The notes beneath the pieces were generated by a model. The model was not told where the DNA came from. It searched no databases and worked only from the letters and a program-made list of their open reading frames with translations. A stretch of 64,000 nt of DNA from Rhynchopus sp. YZ270_cl-10 (lineage: Eukaryota; Euglenozoa; Diplonemea; Diplonemida; Diplonemidae). Within the stretch, counting starts at the first letter, position 1, and each line of letters opens with the position of its first letter. Below are positions 1 through 11,800 of this stretch, piece after piece. The stretch is from NCBI GenBank assembly GCA_964035575.1, contig OZ037859.1, positions 682,001 through 746,000 of the forward strand, in the 5' to 3' direction. Position numbers and translations under genes: made by a program.

Positions 1-143
1 TTCGCCGCATCGACATCCTGAGCAGCCGTCGCCGTCGCAGCTAACGCAGAAGCTGCCTTACGCAACTCTTCCAACACATCCTGCACCGGTGGGTCGCCCC
101 TAGACGCAACAGAAGCCGGCATGTGTGAAGAGGTGTACGACAT
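1..143 (-). CDS. Unidentified protein, N-terminal part only
   Basis: The frame opens with MSYTSSHMPASVASRGDP and continues VQDVLEELRKAASALAATAT before leaving the left edge. An in-frame second Met lies at base 122, so either could be the start. The visible part is Ala/Ser/Thr-rich with a short helical stretch (LEELRKAASALA) and no signal peptide. A CAG sits about 20 bases upstream of the first Met, as for other genes here. No family is recognised; the call rests on GC-rich base use and the shared strand. Confidence 0.5.
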   Translation of the reverse strand, partial: MSYTSSHMPASVASRGDPPVQDVLEELRKAASALAATATAAQDVDAA

Positions 144-683
144 CAACGGAAAATGATCAGAACTGATGTGTCCGATGTGGGTTGAAATGTCATTTTTTTT
201 TTTTTGGGGGGAGTGAAAGTTCTGGAAGAGGGGAGGGGTGTTAGGTTAATAGCAAAGGGCGGGTTTGACAATAAACCACTCACTTTTCTTTTTGTTTTGC
301 AGCGAGTCACTTGACATCAGGTGTGGATACCCAAGAAAACAAATGCAAGCAGCAAACCCGTGTCGTGTCCGTGTGCTGCCAAGTGCACAAGCAAGCGCAC
401 ATCCGACAAACGAACACATCGGGTGGTAAAAGTCAACATTCAAAAGACAAAAGGAAAGAAAGCTGTGAAGTCATCAAAATACCGATGCATCCGGTGTTCC
501 AGAGAGCGCTACTCTACGTGTCCGTAGGCAGAGATCGGGAACAGGGATGCCGTGTGGTGAGGAAGGAACGTCTTTGCGTGGACGTGTGTTATATGTTGTG
601 TTGTGTTGTGCGTTTATAAGCTGCAGGTGCCTGCATACGTCTTGTGATGTGTGGCACTGTGCCCCTCTTTGTCAAGAGGACAC
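144..683. other. Spacer without a recognised gene
   Basis: A T-run and G-run occur near 189-207. Short frames exist on both strands (for example 311-619 on +) but have no family signature or coding-like composition. This is probably the 3' UTR of the gene at 684-1460 and the leader of the gene at 1-143. A GTATGC donor-like word lies near 635-640 on the minus strand, after the stop, without a clear partner. Confidence 0.5.
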
Positions 684-1460
684 TTAGGTGGGGATGCCAC
701 GGAACGGACCGTCGGACGGAGAGCGCGACACAAGTCCCTCCCACGGGCACTCAGTGCACGGCGGTGGTGGGCCGTACCTGCCCTGGCAGTTGTTGTTCTT
801 GCATGAGGATCCGTCCCACGTGCAACGTCCTCCCGCAACAGGGCATGCACCAACAGTGAGGTGCTGCGTGCAGTCCACACCGTCCTTGTCAATACCAAAG
901 GCAACAAACTCTGCGTTCGCAGGCAGCGTGAACGTCGTTGACGCACCCGGCGCAAGCTGCTTCCTGAAGCTCCCCATCGGGTGCACGAACGAGGTGCCGG
1001 GTGCGCCAGTTGTGAAGCGTGGTGCGCACTGCGTCCTCTCCCATCCTGGGGTCACTGCGAGCAGTCCTGGGAGGCCACCCTGGTACGTGCGCACACAGCT
1101 CTGCGGGCATGCGTAGAAGAACAGCCACGCGTCACACACATCAATCAGGGAAGGCTCGTTCGGGCACGAGTACGTCACCTCCGTCCCTGCAGCAAGGTCC
1201 CAGTTCGACAGCGTTGTTGGGAGCAGGCGCAGGTGTGCTGGTGGGTCCTGCAGACGTGCACCGGGCACCACTGTCGGTGCACTGATGTCTGGCCAGGCAG
1301 GGTTGCCTGCTGAGGACAGAAACTCCAGGTGGATCGGGAGGGACGCAGAGACTGCAAGCGCAGTAAGACCTCCCTCTGTCAGGGTCACCGTGCCGTCCTG
1401 CACCCCCTGGGAGAGGGCCACAAGCGACGCCAACACGAGTCCCTTCTGCAGAAGCGGCAT
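684..1460 (-). CDS. Small secreted cysteine-containing protein
   Basis: 258 residues. The N-terminus (MPLLQKGLVLASLVALSQG) is a typical cleavable signal peptide, and there is no later membrane helix, so secretion is likely. The body is beta-rich and ends in a cysteine cluster (DCTQH, GACPVAGGRCTW, SCKNNNC) resembling small disulphide modules of the PSI/plexin type; this is a resemblance only. The start follows a pyrimidine-rich tract ending in GCAG about 40 bases upstream. The last 20 or so residues, after NNNCQGR, could be an intron read-through (GTACGG would be an atypical donor), so the C-terminus is uncertain. No function can be assigned. Confidence 0.72.
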   Translation of the reverse strand: MPLLQKGLVLASLVALSQGVQDGTVTLTEGGLTALAVSASLPIHLEFLSSAGNPAWPDISAPTVVPGARLQDPPAHLRLLPTTLSNWDLAAGTEVTYSCPNEPSLIDVCDAWLFFYACPQSCVRTYQGGLPGLLAVTPGWERTQCAPRFTTGAPGTSFVHPMGSFRKQLAPGASTTFTLPANAEFVAFGIDKDGVDCTQHLTVGACPVAGGRCTWDGSSCKNNNCQGRYGPPPPCTECPWEGLVSRSPSDGPFRGIPT

Positions 1461-1500
1461 TGTGTGAAGTGTAAAGAGTAAAGTGTAAAAGACGAGGTGT

Positions 1501-1545
1501 CTGCAATGGGTGGTGTGGTGTGGGTTGGTTGGTTGGGAGGTGGGT
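1501..1545 (-). promoter_or_regulatory. Pyrimidine tract and AG before the start codon (possible trans-splice acceptor)
   Basis: Read on the minus strand, a C/A/T-rich run with almost no G ends in CCATTGCAG, followed by about 40 bases to the ATG at 1460. It could be a spliced-leader acceptor or the end of an ordinary 5' UTR intron. Confidence 0.4.
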
Positions 1546-3814
1546 TTGGTCTGGGCAGGGTGTGGATGTGTCCGCAGGGTGTGGGATGCTCAGGGCAATG
1601 CAGACACTCCCAAAGCTCCGAGCTTTTGGCGTCCCTGTTAGTAGCGCTGTCTACTGCAGGCGACAACAGCTGCACTTATCGGTGGATGTCTAGGCTCTGG
1701 GATCGATGAAGACCGCAGCTAGACGCGACTGCGATACGTTAGGTGGAGTGTTGGAGAAAAAAAAATTGAGGATTTTTTATTTTTGGATTTACTTCTTTTT
1801 TCGTCGTTGTGTTATTTCTTAAAACGGAAAAATAGGGCAAAAAAGGAATGAAGCAGAGAGCAATGTGTGTTATACCATTTTTTATTTTTGTAGTTTCGAC
1901 AATCACCTTTGTCCGAGGACCGGTTCTGTACACAAATCCCTACTGTACACTTTTATTTTTTTGAACACACCACCCTGCTCCTTCATTCCCTGCCCACTTT
2001 TTTCGGGGTCCGCAAAAGAATTTTGGTTTTGCAGGGAAGGGGGAAGATATTGAACGAATGTATCTGGGAATGGACACAAACTATTCCTTTTCTGTTTGTT
2101 AAAATAAAAAAAAAAATATTACTGCCGAGAGAGAGAAAACTGTTACGTCTATTTTTCTCTCTGTTCACACTGATCGAATAAAAAAAAGCAGAGGCAAATA
2201 TATACAATTGTGTGAGGCCAGCTATGCCAAGTAAACAGAGCGCACAATGCCGACCTCTATTTAACGCCATCGTAAGTGTGGTTTTTTTTTTTTTTTTTTT
2301 TCAAAAATAAAAAAAAAGGTTCCATGGTAAAGTCACTCCCTAAAGGAGAGAAACGGCACCACAGATATCATGAAATACATAAAGGGAACAGACGTGCGTT
2401 CGCAAAAAGAGGAGAAGGAGGGACTGAACAATAAAAAAAAAACTTTTCCTCTAAAAAGCCTAAAAGATTTTCTGTATTTTTTTTTCTCCCTTCTTGGGAG
2501 GGGAAAGGGTTGACAACGAATCGTATTTTTCGCAATAAAAAAAAAAAAAACGCTTGGGGTACCTTTGATCTGTGTAAAACACAGATTGTGGGATGCCCTA
2601 AAAAGGGGAAGGGGAGAGGGGGTGGGTGTGAAAAATATGTCATCTTGTCCACCCTGGTAGTTGATCAATGAGGGCTACCTTTGTCTTGACAACATGCTTA
2701 TTCACAGACCCTTTTATTTATTTTTTTTGAAGTTATGAAAACGTTACGAAATCTCCTTCAAAAAAAAAAAATCTTTTTTGTTTTCTTTTCTGGCTGAGTA
2801 AACGAAAGATGCTGGTGATGCTGGGGGGGAGTCAATCACGGGGAAAAAGGGGGGAACGCACAGGAAACAGCAAAACAGGGTACGTATTTTTTTTTATTTT
2901 TTTGTAAGTGCAGATAAAATAAAAAAGACAAAGAAGGACAAGAATAAAAGGAACAGATAAGAAAATCAAAAAAAAAAAAAAAAAAAAAAATACGTTTTGC
3001 CTGAGCTGGAAGAGAGGCCAAACAAAACACCTCATTTGACTCCCCCATCACGGTGCAAAAGGCAACATAAATACGTACTGCTGGACCAAAAAACATTCCC
3101 CCTCTTTTCCTTCCCACTTGAGGGGGGGTGTTAATTACAGCAATGTTTCCTTCGTGAACGTTAAACATCCACATGGAAACACAAAGATATCCACAAAGCA
3201 AATCCGCATTCGGAAAACATGAACGAATAGAAAAGCTTGTGGTTATACCTTGCGTTGTAAAATACAAAAAAGAAAAAAAAAAGAAAAACTGGAGGCCTTA
3301 CACCCGTACGGTGGCGGGAAAAGGGTAAATAAAGAAGGTCTGTATGTGGAAAAAAAGACAGACCTGACGTATAAACTTCAAGTTCAGAATGGTGATGTAG
3401 GCCCATTCCTCCTTGCACGGGGAAGAGAGGGAGAAAGGGGATAATGTGTGAACAGAAATGCGTTGGTAAAAACAATTTTTTATTGGTGCAGAAATGCCCA
3501 TAGATCAGGCTCCAGAACGAGAGAAAACGAGGAAACGGTTTAAATAAAAAAAATAATCTGTTTGGTTTCAGTGTCGCTGCCATAAAAGACAGTCGTCGCA
3601 TGTTCAGAATAACACTAGTATGATATTTTGTTTTGTGGAGAACTTTTTGCCATGTCAAAGCACAGCAAAACAAACGTAAAAAAAAAAGAACGGAAAACAG
3701 TAACGAGTTTGAATTTTGAATTTTGAGTTTTGAGTCACGGGGTATTGGGGGGGGAAAGACGAACTGGTATTCTTTTGAGACTTTTTTTGATTGCACCAAG
3801 AAAAAAATATATGA

Positions 3815-3870
3815 AAGAGTTGAAAGTGCAAAACGCCCCACCGTTCATCACCGGACGCAAGCACTGAATA
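3815..3870 (-). repeat. F2 repeat, partial copy
   Basis: On + it reads AGTTGAAAGTGCAAAACGCC, then CACCGTTCATCACCGGACGCAAG. It closely matches 40180-40230. Same orientation as all other F2 copies. Confidence 0.6.
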
Positions 3871-4109
3871 AAATATCTTGTTGTATGCATCTCTCATCAC
3901 GTGCACATACATCAAGGAAAACTATACGCATTTCTAAACCACATGCAAATTTCGTATACAAAAAAAGGGGGAAATTGTTTCTGTGCGTTTGCACCTAAAC
4001 TGAACACAAAAAAACATCAAGAAAAAGGCATTTTCAAACGTACAGGATGAATGTGAATCACCCCTCCCCCAAATTTGAAAGCACCCTGTTCCAAGACATG
4101 ACACCACAG

Positions 4110-4210
4110 GGTTTTCGCTATGGGGGTACCGGGGTACCGCCGGTACCCCCAAAGAAAAATTTGGGAAAAAAAACCCGATTTTTGGGGGTACCGCGGTACC
4201 CCCAACGGTA
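4110..4210. repeat. Cluster of GGTACC palindromes
   Basis: Several nested inverted repeats are built on GGGGGTACC. The clearest is a perfect 20-bp palindrome at 4184-4203. Related words recur near 4675 and 41405-41430. Confidence 0.75.
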
Positions 4211-4354
4211 CTTGAGGGTTTAGGGTTAGTGGGAAATGTTTTTCTTCTTCTTTTTTTTTTTCCTCTCGGCAAGACGTGGCGCAAATCTTTCAATTGCGGC
4301 CATAATCGGGGGAAAATATGCTTCTGTGGGGTCCTTGCCGTTCCGAGAGAAGGG

Positions 4355-4530
4355 AAAAGTAGCGTACCGTGCGCCTGCGGCGCAAAATTTATGAGCGGAA
4401 TCCCACAGCCCTCTACCATAGTTTGGTTGTAAAAATGTTTGATTTTAAGTCACAATTTTTGAAATGTTGCGTACCGTGGCTTCGCCACAAAGTTTAGATA
4501 TTATGACCGCCGTTTCTTCTTGTACTGAGG
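4355..4530 (+). repeat. Dispersed repeat of about 170 bp, copy 1
   Basis: It matches the reverse complement of 52865-53025 across several blocks in the same order: GTAGCGTACCGTG..CTGCGGCGC, TAGTTTGG..GTAAAA, GAAATGTTGCGTACCGTGGC followed by TTCGCCA, and GACCGCCGTTTCTT. Small insertions separate the blocks. It has no coding capacity and the family is unknown. Confidence 0.75.
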
Positions 4531-4870
4531 GAAGGCAGGCGTAGAAAAAACATGAGAAAAAGGGTTGGTTTGGTTCTTGATGTACATTACCATCCCACGT
4601 CATCACGTATTTACCTGAAATGAACGGACCTTTTCGCGCGGAGCGCGAAAAAAATTTTTTGACCCTTTTTTTTGCCGGTACCCCCAAAAAAAAAAATAGC
4701 GATTTCTGGCGAAAACCCTGCACCAGGGAGAAAAAAAAAAGGTAAAATTAGATACGGCAGACACTCCAAGGGAACTCTTGAGCCTTGTACCCTAACGATA
4801 ATAGCGGCGTTTTTCAAATAATATTTGCTTTTTTTAGGGTAAACTATGCTCTCCTCTTCTAGAAGACTAT

Positions 4871-4900
4871 CCTGAGCCTCTCAACACGCTTAGTTACCTT
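4871..4900 (-). repeat. F1 intron-associated repeat
   Basis: On + it reads CCTGAGCC..TCAACACGCTTAGTTACCTT. It can form a hairpin CTGAGC/GCTTAG. Orientation matches every other F1 copy. Confidence 0.65.
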
Positions 4901-4995
4901 GGAAAAAAAAAGTTGGGGATAAATTTGTACTTTATTATATGCCGTTTAGAGACGTGCATAAAAACCCTCTTTTATTTGTAAAGAACAAAGTAGAT

Positions 4996-5027
<32 letters not shown>

Positions 5028-5394
5028 GGGTTGTGGGAATATTGGGGTGGTGGTGTGGTATTAACAACTTGGAATGAAGAGGGTTTGGTGAAGTGGGGTA
5101 TTTCTATTTTGCTCCCCCTCCTCTCCTCTTGCCCGGGGTTTTTTTTTTTTAAAATCGTTCTTAAAAAGATGTCTGGTGTGAAGGACATGAAAACAGAAAA
5201 AAACCTTCACAAAAAAAGGGGGAAATAGCAAAGAAAACGGGTTGGGCGGTGCAAACATCTCCACAAAACGCAGCCACCAGCAAGAACCCGGTTCTAAAAA
5301 AAAAAAAAAACAGAATAGGAAAAAAAAAAGAGGAAGAAAGAGCATGAAAGATGAATCTGCCGAACTGTGCATTTATCTTTCAAGAGAATAAATT

Positions 5395-5425
5395 GGTAAG
5401 ATGGAAACTAAGCCTCTGCTCAGTC
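5395..5425 (-). repeat. F1 repeat, diverged copy
   Basis: On +: GGTAAGATGGAAACTAAGCC then TCTGCTCAGTCA. It keeps the AAGATG lead-in and the CTAAGCCTCT core of F1, with a shortened hairpin arm. Confidence 0.5.
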
Positions 5426-5886
5426 AAAAAAAAAAAAAAAACTCAGGTAAAAGAAAAAGAGAAAATGGCTAGTGATATTACCACTGTATTTGCTTCCGTG
5501 CGATTTGCTGGGGTGAAGGGGGGGAAAGGTGATGTCTTCGAGAAGAAAAAGAAAAAAAAAGAGAACAATTTACCAAGAACATCTTGTAGTTGTCGTGTGG
5601 TTTTTTCAGTACAACCGAAATAACGCAATTGAAGACTGGGGGTGTGATTCTCAGTGAGAGAACCAAAACAATGGGGGTGTCAATTTTTTGAGGTAATAAT
5701 GACGCGAGAAAAGAAAAGAAAAACTCAACACAAACGGAACAGACCAAGGCCAAGAACAGAAACCCATATTTTATACTCTGCGCTGAGAACACACAAAAAA
5801 AAAAAAATAACTCCAAAAAAAAAAATCCCATTTTATCCCTAAAACCCCAATGAAGGGGGGGAAAGCCCCCCTGCTGGTCGAGTACA

Positions 5887-8800
5887 CTAAAGAAGGTCGT
5901 CGACAGCGTTCATTGGGTTCTCTTTGTGCACAGTGGGCTCGTCCGTCTTGTCACCCTCGCCTTCTCCGCCGACGAAGTCAGGGTCGAGCAGCCTCTCATC
6001 CAGTTCGTAGTCCTGTTTTGTGTTTTGTGTGGTGTTGTAATGTTTTTTTGATAAATTGTTGGAGTAGTGTAGTTGCCTCGGTTGTGTTGCCACAGTTGTG
6101 CAATTATTGTGTCAACAATCGCTTATGAATGACAGTACTTCAAATAGTGTTTGGTGTTCAAAAAAGTCGCCAAAATTGCCAAAAAAAAAAAAAAAAAAAA
6201 AAAACCCCCCCCCGCCCCTAATCATTTGAGCACCAATTAGGACTGTATGATAGAAACTTCTTTTTCGCTTCAAACAATAGGCTTCTGATGCAACCCTTTT
6301 CAGGGAAAATCTTGGCGAACGTAAGCCTCGCATGAAAACCGTTTATATTTTTCTTCCAAATTCCACAAAAGGGGAGAGCGGTGAAAAGGCATACCTGGAA
6401 GTGCATATTGTTCTTGAGGTCCTCAAGCTCGGACCTCGCTTCCTTCCACTTCCTCCAGAGGAAGAGGAGACTGAGGCAGAGGAGGAGGATGAGGACAAGG
6501 AAGATCCACCAGAACTTCATGCCGGTCTCCTCTTCGCTGATGTTGATGATGGCGGGGGCGTTGCCGGAGTTGCGGGTGATGTTGACGGGCACGGAGTCGG
6601 GCACCTCGACGTAGAACTCAGGGTAGCCCTCGGGGCGGTTGATACGGAAGTAGTGCTCGCCATCTGTGGAGAAGCACACATAGTGGTCGTGCATGCCCGC
6701 CTTCCCGTTCGGCACCGTCACAGTGAAGCTCGTCTTCCCCGACGCATCCTCACGACGTGGGTTCCCCCCAGGTGCCACCTCCGGCACCGCACCATCGCAT
6801 CCAGTGTCAGAGTCCGTGATGCTGATGACAGGTTGTCCCTCCAGACACGTCATGTCAAGCGTAATGTTAAACGGCTCGCCATCCACCGCCCCCGACCCCG
6901 TAGTGGTAATGTCATACGTCACCCTCGGCTTCCCCTTCGGAATCGCGAATTTGTTCCCGGTTCCATCAGAAAGGGGGATGGTGACAGGCTTGAGCTTGTC
7001 CACCACAACACAGTAGTACGCTGTGTCTGTGGCTACGGTGGTGGTGAACTCGATGGTGTCGGCGGACTCGGTCTCAGAGGTGACGCATGGAACGGACACA
7101 GGGTCGCCAACGCAGGTCAGCTGTGGGGGTGAGGTTTGGGAAGTAGATTGTGCAAAAATATAAATGTGGGATGAGACCCTACGTTAATACAAGAGATTAA
7201 AGAAATGGGGATCTAACATACCGGTGTAGGAGTAGCGTCGCACGGTGTGCTGGAAAGGATGCGCTGTCCAGGTCCGATGCCGTGTGTGGTGATGTAGATG
7301 GGAGTGTTTGAGAGCGGGTGCGGGGATGGCATGAAGGTGCGTCCCCTGAGCACGTCGAAGGTGGGCACGTCGCCGCCCGAGGAGGGCAGGATCTCTGTGA
7401 AGGTCTGCCCGTCTGCGGAGTAGCACACACCCACCGGTGTCGCCTCCATAGCGGTAAAGGTCACCTCGCCACGTGCTGCAGTCACGCCGGTTCCAGCAAC
7501 GTTGTTCGTGTTGCACTTCGCATTTCCCTTCGTCAGCACAATCGTGCTTGACCCAGAGAACCCGCCGCCGTTCAGCAGCACCTTAAACGGCTGTCCGTCC
7601 ACCGGCTGGCTCTCTGGTCCAGTAGGCGCAACAGAGTACGTAGGAAGCCCCGTTGCTGCCTGCAGCGTGAAGCCACTCAGACTGGCCCCAGGTGTGTTCG
7701 CACGCTCCGCAAGGATCCACGAGTTCCCGCCATCCGTAGAGGCACAAATGTACACAACCCCGCTGTACTTCGAGGGCTTGAACCCAGGTGCACGGATCAC
7801 AGTGAAACTGGTCATCAAAACCCCAGTCTGTGGAAGCGTCCCCTCGCCTGGCAGTCTGCTGCAGTCGGGCACGGCGGTAGGTGCAACGTGGTAGTTGCCG
7901 CCACCCACCAGGTATGGCATCCGCAACGTGAAGGCCTGGTCCGTGATGGTCAACCCACGTGTGGTGATGCTGTACCCAGGAGACGACGTCCTGCCGTACT
8001 GGAACCAGATGTTGTCTGCTCCGTCGTTCGGGCGCACGGGCAGGGCAGCCTTGTTCGGAGACTGGATACACACGAACTGCGGCTTTGAGGACGGGGAGGT
8101 CGTGAGCGACACCGATGTCTTCATCACACCACCCACACTCAGGTCAACCCAGTTCCCAACCTGCGTGCTGCAGTCTGCGTCGTCGGAGATCACCAGCTGC
8201 GAGTCTGCGTAAGGCACACCATAGATAGCGACGTCGGTCGAGTCGAGGCGTGCGCCCTTCGTCAAAGCGTACACAATGTCCTCAGCAACGCCACCCGAGA
8301 TCATGAACGTCGGCCCCGTGCCGTCAGCGTTCTGAATAGGGAGGTAGCCAGAGCCATTGTCGAAGCAGACAGCAACGCTGCCAACTGCCTTGTCGATGCT
8401 GAAGCTTTGGGTTGTGCTCGTCATCGCATCTTCCAGAATAGTCTTGCCGTCACACGAGCCAAATGCAAACTTCACCTTCGTTGTCGCAGTGGCCATTGGG
8501 GACGTGAGCTCAATAGTGCTGGGGGATGTGCACGTCTCGCAGTTCACCTTGAAGTACTCCGCACCAACCTTCTTGAACCACGGGTACGAAGTGCCCTTGC
8601 GCTGCAGGATCTCCCAGTCGTCCTCGCCAGTTGCCTTGAAGCAGACGAACATGTACGTCTCGGTTCCAGTCAGGCTGAAGACAACCTTCTGGTCCTTCAC
8701 CTCCTGCGCGGCGGCAACAATGAAGTCAAGGTTGTCGTAGCAGCCACTGGGGTCACTCACCAGCGCAGCAGTACCCTCTCCTGCGATACCCACCTCCACA

Positions 8801-11800
8801 TCCGCCATCACAGGTGTCGTCACGGAGTAGACAGGCACCCCCACCTGGGCCTGCACAGTGAGGTAGGAGTCACCCCCTGTGCTCATGACAGGGTCGCCGT
8901 CGATGCAGATCGTGAACGACACAGGGCTCGACTCCGCAGGAATGGTGTAGCCCTCGCTGGGGTAGGCACTGCCACCCGGGCAGGTGCCGTCTGTGGAGTG
9001 CGAGATCTGCACGCCGTCGGTGGCGCCTGCCAGCATGACCTTGATGTCCTCCCCGAAGACGGGGACCTTGGTCACGTACCAGTGGGGTGTGTTTGTGTGG
9101 TACACGGTGATTTGCCCTGTGCTGCCGATGGAGCTGACTGCGAGAGTTTGGTTCTCGCCGTCGCGGTAGACACAGAGGCTCACCGACTCGTCTGTGCTCG
9201 ACTTCGGCATCGCGATGGTGACCTCCGCAGCAGCTGGTTGCTTGTTGGCCGAGCCACAGATGCCAACAAAGGTGTTCGCCTTGTAGTGCTGCAGGTGGAA
9301 CACAACGTTTTCTCCTGCAGTGGGGCGCGGCTCGCTGATGTAGAATGTGACCGGCGACGGCTCTTCCTTCGCAATAACGATGTATTCTTTGTCGCCAGAC
9401 GAAGGCGGGCGAATGAGCTGCCACCCCGTCGTCTTCGTGTCGTAGCAAGCATACAGCATCGCAGCGTCCTGGGTAGGCATCGCCAGGCCCTCACTCTGGC
9501 TCACGACAGGGTTCTCGGGGTCAACGATCTTCGCCTGGTCAAACACAATGGTCAGGTTCGTGATGTCCTTCACAATGGGCATGCCAGGGGATGTCTTGTA
9601 CGCCTCGCGCAGGCTCTCCTTGCACTGCTCTGCCTCACGGTCGATCTGGCAGTCCTGGTTGAGCGTTTCGCACGTAGACCTGTCCTGTGTGAACAACACC
9701 ATAGGATCAGCACCGTCGGGCACGTTCACGAGCTCCATCACGATAGGGGAGTTCGCTGTCGGGTAGGGCGGCGCATCACAGTCCTGCTTGGGAACGTGTA
9801 TCTTGTACATCACAGGCTGGCATCCAGTTTCCTCCGTCGCAGTTTCATCAGCGCACTGGTTACAGTCCGCACCACCGTAGATCTCAAGGCACTTGTCACA
9901 ACGCGCGCCTGTCCAGTGGTTGTCGCAGGCGCACTCGCAAATCCCCTCCGCGCTCAGTTTGGCAGTACCGTGGCTCTTGCAAGAAGGAGACGCCTCTTGT
10001 TCAGTGCAAGAACAATCCGGGAAGACTGCGGTGGGGTCAGTGCATGTGTTGCAAAGCCCGTTGTCCGGAGAGTAGATTCCTGGGCACAACGAGCACTTCG
10101 CGTCAACGCCAATCACCCAACCTGCAATGCATTCACATTCGCAGCCACCCGGCGACGCACGTGGCTTTCCTTGCGTGGCGGTACCGCATTCGCAAGTGCA
10201 GGAGTCGGGCTCGTCACCCAGTCCCTTCGACAGCGTGTAGCCAGGGGCACAGCGGTCGCACTTTTCTCCGTCAAGAGGAGGAAGGCACATGTCACAATGC
10301 TGTCCCACCCAGTTGCCTGAGCAGTCGCAGACACACAACTCGCCAACCTTGGACGCTGTACCGCGTCCGAGACACACAGCATCGTCGCACGCAATGCAGT
10401 CGGGGTAGTTGTAGAACTGTGCCGAGCACGCATCACAGCCCGGTTTGCTGTACGTTTGTGGGCACACATCACAGGTCTCTCCTTCCCAGTGGTTGTCGCA
10501 TTGGCACTGGCACACACCTGCCACAACGGAAGGTGTTCCGTGTGAGTGGCAGTGTTCTGCCACGCACTCCGGCAGCACACACTGTGCACTTAGCAGAGCA
10601 CTCGGATCTTCACACGCGGTGCAGTTCTGCGTGATGGGATCAATAGAGAAGGGGGGCAAGCAGATGTCGCAGTTAGGCCCAGTCCACTCCCCGTAACATT
10701 TGCATGTGCACGTCGTCTGGTCAGCGCTGAGCACAGCCTTTCCGAAACCGCTGCAAATGGTGGAGTCGACGCACAGTGTGCAGACAGGATATCCAAAGCG
10801 GCCAGGGGCGCACACGTTGCAACTGCTACCTGTGAAGCAGTTTCCAGGGCAAACGTCGCACTTGTTTGACCCCACCTTGTTGGGGATGCTGTCACAGCTG
10901 TCGGTGTTGCTTGAGTACAGCGCGCTGGAGGTGAATTTGTTGTTGCATGTGCAGATGCACTGATCGTTTTCCACGGTACCAAACCCAGACCCTGCACCGG
11001 TAGAGCAAAAGTCCTCGTCACAGCGTTTGCACAACTGCTTCTCCTTTTTGTCAAACCCGAAGTATCCAGCAGCACAAGTGGCACATTTGCTGGTCTCTGT
11101 GTTAACCATGTTGTCCGGACACTGCTCACAACGGTCACCCTCCCACGGGAACGCACAGGTACATTTGCACTCGTCTGTCATCACGTCAAGCTCTGTTGAG
11201 ATGGAGTTGCCATTACAGAACGAATTGTCGCATGCAGTGCACAGCGGGAATTTGAAAAACCCAGGTGTGCAGCTGTTGCAGAACTCCTGACTGCCCTGTG
11301 TTGTGAAGTACTTCTCACTGCAGATATCACACATTTCACCCTCCCATTTGTCAAGGCACGTACCACAAATGCATTTTGTGACACCGGCACTCACGTCGAC
11401 AATAGAAGGGAAGCCGTGTGGACACTGCGAGAGCGTGCACGGTTCGCAGACTCCCTGCAGAGGTGCCCCTGCGTGGCCACGGGCGCACACGTCACAGTTG
11501 TCACCAGTGAAGGACGGAGGGCAGATGTCGCATCTCTCCCCCTCCCATCCGTTCTCACAGTTGACACATTTGCAGTATCCGTTCTCGACCTGGTTGGTAC
11601 CGCGGTTGTGGCACCAGTTCGATGTGCACTTGCAGCCGTGCTCAATGTCGGTTGTGTTCCCAGGGGCACACGTGTCACAATTGTCACCCGCAAACTCAGG
11701 GGGGCAGACTGTGCACGCATCAGGCCCAGTTCCATGTGGCTCCCAGAAGTTCGAGCAGAAGCAGTTGCAGTGCATGTTGTCCGGTGTCAGAGAAGCGTTG

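Larger units (their letters stand above)
1546..5886. other. 4.3-kb AT-rich spacer with repeats, no gene seen
   Basis: It is dominated by A/T homopolymers, including long runs near 2284, 2970 and 5000. No frame has protein-family features. It contains F2-like sequence (3815-3870), F1 copies (4871-4900, 5395-5425), palindromic GGTACC clusters (4110-4210 and 4675-4690) and one copy of the 170-bp dispersed repeat (about 4355-4530). The 3' UTR of the giant gene begins just left of 5887. Confidence 0.6.
6013..6394 (-). other. Intron 2 of the giant gene (382 bp)
   Basis: Donor TTCCAG|GTATGCC just after the membrane helix; acceptor ACAAAACAG|GACTAC. Splicing joins the juxtamembrane LEDLKNNMHFQ to DYELDERLLD in phase 0. 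The intron carries an F1 core (6317-6334) and the F3 repeat (6050-6104) near its 3' end. Confidence 0.88.

Noticed and set aside
311-619. 102-codon + strand frame left of the secreted-protein gene
   Set aside because: No family features, opposite strand to all other genes and composition like the spacers.
1546-5886. Autonomous transposon
   Set aside because: No transposase, reverse transcriptase or integrase-like frame is seen in any spacer; only short non-coding repeats can be supported.
8407-10320. 637-codon open frame on the + strand
   Set aside because: Antisense to the C-terminal repeats of the giant protein; Arg/His/Val-rich and without family features.
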